A stretch of DNA of 64,000 nucleotides from Halichoerus grypus (taxonomy: Eukaryota > Chordata > Mammalia > Carnivora > Phocidae): NCBI RefSeq assembly GCF_964656455.1, contig NC_135725.1, forward strand, positions 49,297,688-49,361,687. The letters are read 5' to 3'. How positions within the stretch are numbered: position 1 is the first letter of the stretch; every line of letters starts with the position of its first letter. Positions 23,505-34,172 of this stretch are shown piece by piece. The translations under genes and the position numbers were made by a program. The notes under the pieces were generated by a model. It saw nothing but the letters and a program-made list of their open reading frames with translations, searched no databases and had not been told where the DNA came from.

Positions 23505-23910
23505 ACTACTTCTAGAGTGCCTAATCCCCTCTCCCTGCACCCCAAACAGGGATAATTGTAATATGCTGTTTGCTCCTTTTTTCCTTCCCCATAGAGAGTT
23601 TTCTGGCTCCTTTTCCATCACTAAACACAATTACTGCCTCTTATTTTCCTTTTCTTCTTGATTTTCCAAGGCCTCTATTTTTCCTTAGCCTTTCTGCTCT
23701 TAATCACAATGTCCTTGTTCCATTTTTTTTCCCCTCCAGGAGCCCACTCTCGCCTCCCCCTTTCCCTGACCATCTAATGCAGAATATTGTGATAAAGAAA
23801 AAAATACAGCAATAACAAGCTAAAAGCACTATACAAATGAACTGGGAATTTTAATTTTTTAATTTGTTGAAAATATACTCTTCACAAAAATACCTTGGAT
23901 TTGGAATTAT
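23505..23910. other. Pyrimidine-rich non-coding stretch
   Basis: 23620-23780 is a C/T-biased block on the plus strand. It has an open frame at 23570-23815 but no recognisable protein. Confidence 0.4.
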
Positions 23911-24110
23911 TTTTTTTTTTTTAAAGATTTTATTTATTTATTTATTTGACAGAGAGAGACACAGTGAGAGAGGGAACACAAGCAGGGGGAGAGGGAGAAG
24001 CAGGCTTCCTGCAGAGCAGGGAGCCCGATGTGGGGCTCGATCCCAGGACCCTGGGATCATGACCTGAGCTGAAGGCAGATGCCTAATGACTGAGCCACCC
24101 AGGCGCGCCC
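23911..24110 (-). mobile_element. SINEC
   Basis: Inverted full-length copy. The head carries an extra 'gc' (cccaggcgcgcccc). No clear target duplication is seen. Confidence 0.93.
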
Positions 24111-24594
24111 CTGATGTTTCTTTTTCTATGAGTTTATGTTTAAGAGACATGGATTAGTTCTTTTTAGCTTAATTCTTCAAAGTTCTGATATTTTAAAAAA
24201 TTATTTCTGATAATGTAACAGAATTAAAGCAACTTAGAAAATAAATGTATTTCATGTACATAAATATATTTAGATATTTAAATACATGATTCACATAAAT
24301 TAAATTATTCCCTTAGGGGGGTATCTCACATTATCTTTTCATTGAAACTCAAACTAAAAATAAGTAATTTAAAATACTTTGATTTCCATATGACTGGCAT
24401 TTACTTCAAGTATTCTCTTAAATTTTTTGACAAATTTTGATATTGCTATCTTTTAACAGCAAGAATAATTCAAAGTGTTAATCTAAATTTAAATATTAAG
24501 GTTATATTATCCATAACAAGCATCTTTATTGACCTCCTGATTCAACTAAGTATTGCTCACTTTTGCTTTAAAAATGAGAGTTCTGGGGCTGCCT
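24111..24594. other. AT-rich non-coding stretch
   Basis: Nothing recognisable. Confidence 0.5.
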
Positions 24595-24800
24595 CGGTGG
24601 CTCAGTCGGTTAAGCCTCCGACTCTTGATTTCAGGGCTCAGGTCATCATCCCGGGGTCATGAGATCAAGCCCCATATTAGGCTCTGTGCGGAGCGTGGAG
24701 CCTGCTTAAGATTTTCTCTCTCCCTCTCTCTCTGCCCCCTATCCCCACAGGCTGTCATGCGCAAGCATGCACACTCTCTCTTAAAAAAAAAAAAAAAAAA
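24595..24800 (+). mobile_element. SINEC, old subtype
   Basis: The head reads 'ggggctgcctcggtggctcag' with an older body. A-tail of about 18. Weak flanking repeats. Confidence 0.9.
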
Positions 24801-25715
24801 TTCTGAGAGTGGATAAATCACAAGAAACCTTTCTTGAGACCACTATAGAGGTGAAAAATTTTAAAGAGCTTCCACTTAAATATACTCATTGAAAAGATGT
24901 ATTTGTCTGTATTCTCCCCTAAAATGACATTAAAACCACAGTCAAGGAGCTAGAGATATAATTCACAAGGACAAATAGAATGAAAAGAGTGGCAACTTTT
25001 GTTAATGTTGCAATTGTTATTCTGACGAATTATTTTGAATTCAGTTACCTAACTTAGTGAGACTGGGGGGCAAGCACTATTTTTGGAAGAACTTCAGCAA
25101 CTGGAACTACTTGAAAAATGGAATCAGTTTCCTCATAAAATAGAGAGTTTCTCATCATTGTTGGGAGTTAAGCAGAGGTGCGATCTCCAATTATAGTAAT
25201 GCTATTTGAGGGTACTAAAGCATTTGATGGGTATGTGTGTTTGTGTGTATATGTTATGGACAGTGTACTGGAACTGGGGATGATGTGGCAGAAGGAGACC
25301 AAGTGATTCCTGCAGATTTTTATCCCATAGAATATCTGTGATTCAAATATTATACAATTCCTTCCTTATTTATAAGCCTATGATATCTCTATGTCATTAT
25401 TTTTAAAATCTGAACTGTTATCCTTATGTTAACAGCAATGAAAAACTTGAATTTTACAAAATGTTTGAGTATTACAAATTTTTACTTATTACTTTACCTC
25501 TTGGAGAAACCTCCCAATTTGATGATTGTTTCAAATAGAGAAAATAATTTATTTGCAAATAACTTGTATAAATGCTTGAATTGTGTTAGTCAGTGCCAAA
25601 ATTACAGTTTATCTGCAAATCCTGGGGCTTTAGTTTTAGAGAAAAATAGGAGGCATAAAGTAAGAAAAAAATAGAAGTCACTATTTTAAAAAGCTATAAA
25701 GTTGGCTGAGGTGAT
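24801..25715. other. AT-rich non-coding stretch
   Basis: No element or exon recognised. The open frame at 25426-25674 is AT-rich with no recognisable content. Confidence 0.45.
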
Positions 25716-25955
25716 TTTCTGTCTAGAGTCACATGGACTTAATTTGAATCCTGAATTTGACATTTTCTAGCTGTATTAATGGTTAGCACATTGTTTATCC
25801 CTTCGGAGCCTTAGTTTCTTTACCTATAAAATGGGGAAATAAAAAGGTGGAAATAGCATCTAGCATAGGGCTTTTGTGAGTATTTAATGAGATTAAGCAT
25901 GTGAAGGATTTAGCACATGGCCTTGCAAATGCTTAATAATCATTAGCTATTAATG
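25716..25955 (+). mobile_element. MIR SINE remnant
   Basis: Good MIR order: 'gagtcacatggacttaattt', 'ttagtttctttacctataaa', 'atggggaaataaa', 'gtgagtatttaatgagatta', 'tgcttaataatcatt'. Confidence 0.85.
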
Positions 25956-27754
25956 ATAGAATGATGTTAACATTATAGACTGTTGCCCCCATGCATAATA
26001 GATATAACCTAAGGTAACTCCTATGACATACCATAGTAAGCCCTAGATCTCAGAACAATCTGGAAAATCTCAGTTGGTAGATGTTCCGTGGGATTCTATG
26101 AAAGAATATGAATAACAATCAACTTCTCATTCATCTCAGAAAAATACCACATAGAGAGTCAACATATAGAGATAATGATCACTATTTTGACATTGTCCTA
26201 GAGAGGGTAGATAAGAAGCAGCACCTGTGCTAGAAAATCTGGCCTTCTATATTCATTTGGTTATGTAAGTAGCTATTGTTAGGTTATATCACTGTGTAGG
26301 GGTTCAGCTGGCATAACAAGATGCTGAAGTGTTTTAAATGTATGAGCCTGGTATTCCTGTGTGACTAAATGCATTGTTTACTAATGACATTAAGTGTAGG
26401 GTAGCTCATTTAAAAAAATTGTTCTATTGTATAAAATGAGCCTGCTTTAAAATAAGACCATGTATTTTATTTAATCCGAAAATTAATGTTCCTGAAGAAA
26501 ATGCAAACCCATTTTAATGGTTACCATGCAATTCTAATAAAAGTATCTGGCAAAAATGATCAGCAATTACTTACTATTAAGCCTATTTTACTTGTACTGA
26601 ATGGAGAGAGATTTTTTAAAATTTTAATTCAAGGAATATATAATAGTAGGAATCCAGAATCATAATGTTCACAGAGAGTAATGGTTTATTAAGTACAATT
26701 CATATACCCTGTGACTAGGTGTGAATTCTTTTGAGCTTTAACATAAAAAAGCAACAAGCAGTGCTAGTTTGCTTGAAAAGAAACTGACTTCTGTTGTAAC
26801 TGGCTGCTGTAAAACACTTTTCCAAGTTAGGTTAAAAAAAAAAAAGTAGAAATTATTTAGCAAATGGTTACAAAATGAAAAACAAATCAATCAATACTTA
26901 GAATTGTTAATTTCCAGCCTCACCTCAGACATCAAGTTTTCTGATTATATAATATAAAAAGCATATTCATAGAAGGAAAACAAAGAAGAGGGGAAATCAA
27001 TTATTTTTTCATATACCATGAGAATACCTTTTTAGGCTTGCAAAGCTTAACTAATAACACACTCAGAAAGAGCACTCTTCATAGTGGGTATAAAAATGGC
27101 CTAATTTGAAACACAAAGTATTGGCCATGCATACCCAGTAGGTTCTATTCAGCAAACTCCTGAGGTTTCATGTTGACATAATGAAATATTGTACTATTCC
27201 TTGTAGGCTAAATTTTTCTTTACCTCCTTAAATCAATAGCCTAATAATATTTTGTCCAACTCTGACTGCATCTAAATTTGAAGTTGCTTTGCTGAAAACT
27301 GTAGGCATACTGCTCTCAAGGTACTCACCCTTTCTTTTTATTTCCCTTTCAAATCTTCTCTCCAAATCTTTTAGAACTAGTCTTTAGAATATATATAATA
27401 AACATTAATAAGAATCACTTAACCATAGCTATTTTCTTTGGATATTAGGAAAGATGTCCATCTTTCTTAGGGTTGCCAATTGGTTTAATTTCTTCAGGCT
27501 CTTTAATTAAATAAACGTTGATGTCCAATGTGATTATTCTTGTATTAGCTAGGTAATTTCTCTGGGGTGGGTGACAATTTAATTCAACAATAAGCTGTTA
27601 TGTGTATGGGGAAGGACATTTTGGGCAGAATCTTGATCAGTTTTCACACAAGATTCAATGTACTATATATGTATAAACCAAATTCTTCTTGAATCTGCAT
27701 TGTTGAACGGTTCATAAATTTTTAATTCTCAGGTGCCCCCAATGATATAGTGTT
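25956..27754. other. Long AT-rich stretch with no identified repeat
   Basis: 1.8 kb without a SINE, LINE or LTR that I can recognise, and with no open frame above 60 codons. It is the longest unique-looking part of the left half. Confidence 0.45.
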
Positions 27755-28400
27755 TTTTTTTAGATTACATTTAATTTTTAAAATACAAATTTTCAAACAG
27801 ACACAAAAGTAGGAAGAAAAGTAAAATGAATCTCTGTGTATGAATCATCCAAATTCAACAGTTATCAAGACTACCATGATGGCTTCATAATTTTTACTTT
27901 GCAGGAGTGTTTTATATAAACTTTTTTTTTGAAGAATAACAAACTACAGAAAAGTACACAAACCATAAGAACATAACCCTATGAGCATCCGTATCAAGAA
28001 GCAGAACAACAGAACCCCGAAAGTCTTCTTCTGCCCCCTTCCAATCGCTACTCTCAACTTCAAGGGAAACCGGTATTAGGACTTCTATCATCATAGATTA
28101 GTTTTGCCTATTCTTGAAATTTTATATAAATGAAATAATATAGTATGGACTCTTTTATGTCTGTCTTTATGTGCTCAATATTATTTTTATGAGATTCACC
28201 CATGCTGTAGCAGCTTGTTGGGGTTGGCCTATTCTTGTCATTGTATGATATTAAGTTGTATGGATAGGCCATTATTTACCCATTTTACTATTGAACATTT
28301 GGATTGTTTCTAGTCTTTGGCATTAAAAATAGTGCTACCATTAAAATTCTTTAATGTGCCTTTTGCTGAATATATGCATGCATTTCTTTTATGTATACAT
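27755..28400 (-). mobile_element. Old L1 3' region, inverted
   Basis: 'aatgaaataatatagtatgg', 'tgagattcacccatgctgta', 'cccattttactattgaacat', then 'attgtttctagtctttggc' follow the inverted order of an ancient L1 end. Decayed. Confidence 0.7.
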
Positions 28401-29096
28401 GTGCCGAAGTATTATAAGCAAATCTCAGAAATTGTCATTTCACCTTTACATATTTCAGCATACTGATGCCTTGCCCTTTACTAATTAAAATGCATTTTCA
28501 GTACATTTTAAAATGAGAAATCCCTTTTTTCAGGATAGCTTTGGAAGATAATGAGATGAAAATATTGAAGTTGAAATATACTAAAGTTGATAGTAGTTTT
28601 CTTTAGTTTTGATGGACAGATCAAATAACCAACAAGCATTTATTAAACTCCTTTTTGCTGGATCATCTAACTCGTCTGTTTGGCAGTATTCTCATTCGTA
28701 CACTCACTTACTGACTGGAATTTAAGGGGAGAAAATAATTCCTTTTGATAAATTGCTAGCAATGGAACTGTTTACATTAGGTATCATAAAATAACAGTTC
28801 AACTCACAAACAAAATGGACTGGGGAGCATACTTTAATGAATACTGACTTAAGTGACTTTTTCCAAGTGTAGTAAATGTTACTTCTACAGGATTTCTAAC
28901 AAATGTTTAGAATAATTAGAATAGTAATCAATAAATTATATATACCATAATAATAATATATAATATTTTATAGAAAATACATGATGTTGTGTATATTATA
29001 TAAATATATTTAAGAATAGATAGTATTATATATTAATTAAAATTATATTAATATATAATTATTAGAGTTAAAATAATCAGTACTTAATTAAGATAT
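28401..29096. other. AT-rich stretch including a low-complexity block
   Basis: 28915-29066 is almost pure A/T (many 'tatata', 'attaat' words), the lowest-complexity non-microsatellite segment in the window. Confidence 0.5.
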
Positions 29097-29109
29097 TCAA
29101 AGAGATACT

Positions 29110-29293
29110 TTTTTTTTTTTTTTTTGAGAGAGAGAGAGAGAGAGATCATGAGTGGTGGGGAGGAGCAGAGGGAGAGGGACAAGCAGACTCCCAGCTGAGC
29201 ACAGAGCCCAACTCAGGGATCGATCCCAGAACCCTGAGATCATGACCTAAGCCAAAGGCAGACATTTAACTGACTAAGCCACCCAGGCACCCC
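29110..29293 (-). mobile_element. SINEC, older subtype
   Basis: Inverted copy with target repeats tcaaagagatact / tcaaagagatatc (29097-29109 and 29294-29306). Confidence 0.93.
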
Positions 29294-29689
29294 TCAAAGA
29301 GATATCTTAACAAACATTTCCTACATCTGATTTCATTATTTTATGAACATAATGTCATGGAAAGAGGTGATCTTTTTCACTTGGGATATATGATAATGAT
29401 CAAATAATTTGGAATACCTTTATTTATATAATCTTGGTTCATGTTTTCAGGTTGGACCACTCCTATTTTATAGATGAATTTTTTTTGCTCTGATTTTCCT
29501 TATTATTTTATCACTCCAAACATTAAAACTTGTTTCAGAGCTTGCCTCAAATTCTGATTTTCCAATGCATTAGCTGTGTGATCCTGATCAAGCAATGACT
29601 TCTCTGAGGTCCAGTTTTCTTGTCTAAATCATATGGTGGTAATTCCTACCTCTTTGTGTTTCACATTTCTCTAAAAGCCCAGAGAACAC

Positions 29690-30120
29690 CAAGCAGGAAA
29701 AATGCCAATATACACACACACACTCTCAAAGACATTATATTCAAACTAGAGAAACAGAAGACAAAATCTTGAAAGATGCTAAAGAATAAAACAGCTAACC
29801 TGAAGAGGAACAAGGGTAAGGATTGCAGCAGACTGCTTATAAGATCAGAAACCATGCATGAAAGAGGAGAGTGGAGCTAAATATTTTGAGTGTTGAAAGA
29901 AAAAAACATCACCAGTCTAGAATTCTGTCTAGCAAAATCATCCTTCAGAATTGAAAGAGGAATAATTTCTCAGAAAAATAAGAACTGAGGGAATTCATCT
30001 CCAACAGACCAACTGCGAAAGAGATGTTGAAAGAAGTTCTACATTAAAAAAAAGTTCTATTTAAAGAGAGATCTACATAAATAAAGAGGGTTGGAGAAAG
30101 AATAATAAAAATAAAACGTT
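29690..30120 (+). mobile_element. Old L1/HAL1-type LINE fragment
   Basis: A-rich coding-strand LINE sequence: 'tcaaactagagaaacagaag', 'gcaaaatcatccttcagaat', 'gatgttgaaagaagttct'. This matches an ORF1-region pattern of old L1/HAL1. Frame destroyed. Confidence 0.6.
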
Positions 30121-30549
30121 ATTTTGCTTATAAAAAAAAGAAATTCATTGAAAGTATCTATGTTTCATTAAGATCACTGTCAGCTACCTTTTGTGTTCTC
30201 ATCTGTGAAATGCCTGCTGACCCATAGGCCTTCAGTCACATGTTAACATTGCCATCTTTGGGGAGCAATGTTTTTGTCTATAATTCTCTTACAGATTTTT
30301 CTGTAAGAACATTCCTCAATAAATCATATGAACACACACAAAAAATAATTATAATGTTTATCATGAAGATTCTTTTAGAAACTCACACTATATATAAATA
30401 TTCTTATATTAATATGCTATTTCAATAGTTATAAGTTCTAAAATCGAAAGACTGGCATAAACAAAATATGATTTAAGCTTTCTGCTTTTGTTTTGAATCT
30501 TGTTTATCTTTGACTTTTGGTCACCTAAAACAGTAAAAGCAACAATATC
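30121..30549. other. AT-rich non-coding stretch
   Basis: Nothing recognisable. Confidence 0.45.
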
Positions 30550-30775
30550 AGACAACAGCTATGATTTACTGAGCCTTACTATGTACCAAGTACTGTGTTT
30601 ATTATTTCACATAAAATGTTTGTAATCTTTACAACAATGCTGTAAGATAGTTTAATACAAATAACAATAATTTATGCCTGTTTTGCAAATGAAGAGATTG
30701 ATGTTCAGAGAAGTTAAATAAGTTTTTCATTGCCGCAGAGCTGGTAAGTAGTAGAGACAGAATTCCAACTCATTT
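30550..30775 (-). mobile_element. MIR SINE remnant, inverted
   Basis: 'tttactgagccttactatgt', 'gcctgttttgcaaatgaaga', 'gttcagagaagttaaataag', 'gcagagctggtaagtagtag' follow the inverted MIR. Confidence 0.88.
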
Positions 30776-31260
30776 TTCTTTTCTTCGGTTGGGTTAAGAT
30801 TTCCTTTATACAATGTAAAGTCACTTTACTCTGCAATGGCATCTGTACAAATGGAATTGTGAGCACTATCATGTAGTTATGTTTACTTTCAGTAAATTTC
30901 TAAAGAAATGTCAGTAAATAATGCTATTTTACCAATCTCATGGGGTGTCAGGTTGTAAAAAAATTAAATATTAATATTCTTTCCTTTAATGTTTGTAAAT
31001 AGAGCCTTAAACAATGTAGTGAATTTTCCATATTATATACAAAATTAGCATATCTTGGAAACTCATTTTTACAAGTTGGTAACTTTTAAATATAGATATG
31101 AAATTTTTAAAATAATTAATTAAATCTTACCTAACATTTACTCATCTATTGTGATGTGTTAAGACATTAACTGGATGCACAGAAGGCACTAAGCACCTTG
31201 ACTAACTGCCAGGCCACATTGTGTTTTGTGGGACTAACAATGTACAGGATCTAAGCATTC

Positions 31261-31405
31261 ACTTTATTTATTTATTTATTATTTTTTAATTTAAATTCAA
31301 TTTAGTTAAAAATAGTGTATTATTAGTTTCAGGGGTAGAATCTAGTGATTCATCAGTTGCATATAACCCCCAGTGCTCATCACATCAAGTGCCCTCCTTA
31401 AAAAG
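31261..31405 (-). mobile_element. Carnivore L1 3' end, inverted
   Basis: 'agtgtattattagtttcagg', 'gattcatcagttgcatataa', 'cccagtgctcatcacatcaa', 'gtgccctcctta' is the inverted end of a carnivore L1, older than the 18252 copy. The same terminus appears at 51815-51960. Confidence 0.85.
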
Positions 31406-31427
31406 TATCATTAAAAGTTCTGTTGCA

Positions 31428-31565
31428 GGGGCGCCTGGGTGGCTCCGTCGTTAAGCGTCTGCCTTCGGCTCAGGTCATGATCCCAACGTCCTGGCATCGA
31501 GCCCTGCATCGGGCTCCCTGCTCCGCGGGAAGCCTGCTTCTCCCTCTGCCACTCCCCCTGCTTGC
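31428..31565 (+). mobile_element. Tail-less SINEC with perfect target duplication
   Basis: 138 bases: a complete head and body up to 'cccctgcttgc', then an abrupt stop with no 'tgtcaaataaataaa' part and no poly(A). It is nevertheless bounded by the perfect 15-base duplication aaaagttctgttgca (31413-31427 and 31566-31580), so this is the original insertion shape rather than a later deletion. Confidence 0.93.
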
Positions 31566-31644
31566 AAAAGTTCTGTTGCAAAATATTCTCTTCAGTAATA
31601 AGGAGCCATGTAATGTGGCTATTCAGAAATCACATTCTTAATTA

Positions 31645-31846
31645 CGGGGCGCCTGGGTGGCTCAGTCGTTAAGTGACTGCCTTTGGCTCAGGTCATGGTC
31701 CCAGGGTCCTGGGATCAAGCCCCACATCAGGATCCCTGCTTGCCAGAAAGCCTGCTTCTCCCTCTCCCACTCCCCCTGCTTGTGTTCCCTCTCTCGCTAT
31801 CTCTCTCTCTGTCAAATAAATAAATAAAATCTTAAAAAAAAAAAAA
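31645..31846 (+). mobile_element. SINEC
   Basis: Full-length. Near-perfect 20-base duplication beginning agaaatcacattc at 31625 and 31847. Confidence 0.95.
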
Positions 31847-31949
31847 AGAAATCACATTCCTAATTATTTATCTACATCCTTGTCAGTCTAATTTCAAATT
31901 ATATTTCATCCTTCCCACTGTCTTAGAAGCCTTCAATATAATGAATTTT

Positions 31950-32004
31950 GGGGGGTGCCCGGGTGGCTCTCTTGGTTAAGCTATGAAATGCATACATCTG
32001 CCTT
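31950..32004 (+). mobile_element. SINEC head fragment next to a splice acceptor
   Basis: 'gggtgcccgggtggctctct' and 'tggttaag' are the SINE head. After a 14-base interruption, 'catctgccttta' resumes the SINE order. The body and tail are missing. The fragment ends about 23 bases before the acceptor of the exon at 32028. Confidence 0.75.
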
Positions 32005-32027
32005 TAATTCTTCTACCCTTTTTTCAG

Positions 32028-32133
32028 GTGGTTGTGCAAGTGAATGACATACCAGCCCATTGCTCAGGTTCCTGTTCGTTCCAGTACCTTGAAGGGTCAA
32101 CTCCCCAGGTCAACTCTGTGTGGTATTCCCTTG
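32028..32133 (+). CDS. PKHD1: Fibrocystin (PKHD1) internal exon, upstream of pair
   Basis: The 106-base exon opens after a pyrimidine tract and AG (32026-32027) and closes before a GT donor (gtatg, 32134). Read from its first base it gives 35 codons plus one base, with no stop: [20 protein letters not shown], then [15 protein letters not shown]. From memory of the human protein this aligns with the segment of fibrocystin around residues 930-970, between IPT/TIG domains. Fibrocystin/polyductin is a very large single-pass receptor-like protein of the primary cilium in kidney and bile-duct epithelium; these residues are extracellular. I recall a cysteine where this sequence has Q in 'STPQV'. The final base pairs in phase with the exon at 32872 to make Asp. 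The paralog PKHD1L1 is less likely. Exon numbering is not attempted. Confidence 0.82.
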
Positions 32134-32871
32134 GTATGATTTGTGAGTTGGCATTGAGATAGTCAGAGTGATTTGTTAGAGGCCATGTACCTGGTGGTGG
32201 GTGGACAGAAGGTGCATCAATTCATGGTGTGGATGTTAAGTGATGCAGCAGAAAGTGTATTTTTTGTTCAATCTAAATGATATGGTTATGGTTTGAAATG
32301 GAGACAGGTGGAGGGTTTTTTTTGTTTTTTTGTTTTTTGTTTTTTGAGAGAGAGAGAGAAAGAGAGAGAGACAGAGAGAGTGCACACCTGAGCGGGGAAG
32401 GGCAGAGGGAGAGGAAGAGAGAGAATCCCAAGCAGGCTCCACGCTGAGTGTGGAGCCCGATGCGGGACTCAATCTCACAACCTTGAGATCATGACCTGAG
32501 CCAGAACCAAGAGTCAGACACTTAACCAACTGAGCCACCCAGGTGCCCTGAGACAGGTGGAGTTTTGATGACCTAAAATGTTTATTCTCTTTTCTCTTTT
32601 CTGAAACGTTTGTTTTGATTTTTTTTTTTTTTCATTTTTTTAAAGTTGACTAGTGATCTCTTATTCCTAGCTTGAGAAAACTTCAGATGGGGGCTGTGTA
32701 CTGCCATAATGAGTACAGATGTCCAATATTTGAGTCAGCATTCCACTCCTTGAATTTTGGGAGGGGAAGGTGAGAGGGAATGAACATTTGATGTCAGACA
32801 GAGTTCTCTTAAATGGAGCTATATCACTGAGAGATGACTTTGTTCTTTTATTTTTTTTTTCCTCCTTTAAG
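32134..32871 (+). other. PKHD1: Phase-1 intron between the two PKHD1 exons
   Basis: 738 bases, GT...AG, with a T-rich tract before the acceptor at 32870-32871. An inverted SINEC (32314-32549) makes up about a third of it. The remaining sequence is non-repetitive and shows no further exon. Confidence 0.8.
32314..32549 (-). mobile_element. SINEC in the PKHD1 intron
   Basis: Inverted, older subtype with a (GA)n expansion. Perfect target duplication gagacaggtggag at 32301-32313 and 32550-32562. Confidence 0.95.
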
Positions 32872-33147
32872 ATAGTGACATCGACCTACTAGTTTATATT
32901 TTCAGAACTAGTTTCTCTGGTGACCCCCAGGCCCTGGAGGTTATGGTGAACAACACGATTTGCAAAGTTCTTTTCTCAAACCAAACGAACGTGGTCAGTC
33001 AGACAGACCTGCTACCTGTTGGAATGCACCAGCTCTCCGTGGCGGTGAGGCCTTCTGGTCGTGCCATCAACGCCAGTGGAGAAGCCCTCTTCCTAAGCAT
33101 GGAGCCCAGACTGGATGCTGTGGAGCCTTCCAGAGTTGCAGAGATTG
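32872..33147 (+). CDS. PKHD1: Fibrocystin (PKHD1) internal exon, IPT/TIG domain part
   Basis: 276 bases between AG (32870-32871) and a GT donor (gttaag, 33148). It enters in phase 1, is open throughout and leaves in phase 1 (next codon G-G, Gly expected). It begins [18 protein letters not shown], continues through [19 protein letters not shown] and [20 protein letters not shown], and ends [16 protein letters not shown]. This is the IPT/TIG pattern of fibrocystin near residues 970-1070 of about 4,070: a hydrophobic strand, 'GxGFSGD'-like turn and 'LLPVGMH' loop. Three N-glycosylation sequons are visible (NNT, NQT, NAS), as expected for an extracellular domain. In 'VVSQTD' the family cysteine is replaced by serine (codon AGT, one base from TGT). 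The frame and both splice sites are intact, so it looks functional or recently so. Confidence 0.86.
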
Positions 33148-33539
33148 GTTAAGCTGGGGAGCATCCCCCCCGCATCTGACCCTCTGAAGCTAGCCTGCGT
33201 GCCGATATGAGGAACCTAGTCTTGTCACGTGATACATTCCATATCCCTTATGAGTCACAGCTTTTTGTTGTCTGCCATCAGCACTTTTTTCTAATGAGCT
33301 ACAGACTTTTGAGCCCTTAAATGAAGTCACTTGCCCCATAAAGGATCATAGTTGGCTGAGAGTGCCAGGCATAACTGGGTCAGTCACTGAGGCACTGGGA
33401 CAATCTGTTCCAGGGGAGACAACACTAGAATGGGAGGTAGGACATGTGCCTGGGTTTTTGTCCTGCGAAAGTCAGATGTGTGACCTTAGGAGTTTCAGTC
33501 ACTTTTATGGGATGCAGTCTCCTAATAATAATGATGATG
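33148..33539. other. Intronic sequence after the PKHD1 exon pair
   Basis: No further exon is visible. The expected next exon should resume with a glycine codon completed by G and a Trp-containing IPT start; nothing of that kind is seen to the end of the window. Confidence 0.5.
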
Positions 33540-33945
33540 ATGGGCACAGTATCATTTACTGAGTACCTCATCCGGGCAGTCGCACTCCCTAAATGCCTAG
33601 AGCTGCCCCAAAGACAGACTTATTATCCACTTTTTTTTATTTTTATTTTTATTTATTTATGATTTTATTTATTTATTTGACAGAGAAAGACACAGCGAGA
33701 GAGGGAACACAAGCAGGGGGAGTGGGAGAGGGAGAAGCAGGCTTCCCGCTGAGCAGGGAGCCCGATGCGGGGCTCGATCCCAGGACCCTGGGATCATGAC
33801 CTGAGCAGAAGGCAGACGCTTAACGACTGAGCCACCCAGGCGCCCCCACTTTTTTTTAGATGAGATGATGGTGGTTTGAAGAAGAGTGACTTGCCCAAGG
33901 CTTTCCAATGGGAAGAGGTAAAGCTAGATGTGAACTGGGATTTTC
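33540..33945 (-). mobile_element. MIR SINE, inverted, split by a SINEC
   Basis: 'gtatcatttactgagtacct' and 'cagacttattatccac' lie before, and 'agatgagatgatggtggttt', 'gacttgcccaaggctttcca' and 'gatgtgaactgggattt' after, the SINE at 33640-33845. Confidence 0.8.
33640..33845 (-). mobile_element. SINEC inserted in a MIR
   Basis: Inverted full-length copy. Target duplication ccacttttttttta-type at 33627-33639 and 33846-33858. Confidence 0.95.
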
Positions 33946-34140
33946 AGAAGCTCAGCCTCCTGCTTCTTCTATGCTGGCCTGCTGACTTAGCTATGCAGCG
34001 GGCCTGATGATGCCGGACTCACAAGCCTCCTACCTTTGCATGAGATTAAAATGAGCCAACAGGAGGGAAAGGACCTTGAAATGTAAAAACCTTTTTTTAA
34101 AGGTCCCAGGGGATTAGAGTGATTGATATAGATATATATA

Positions 34141-34172
<32 letters not shown>

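Noticed and set aside
32943..33152. Met-initiated plus-strand frame as a small gene
   Set aside because: It is the PKHD1 exon read past its donor site. The real exon starts at 32872 and ends at 33147.
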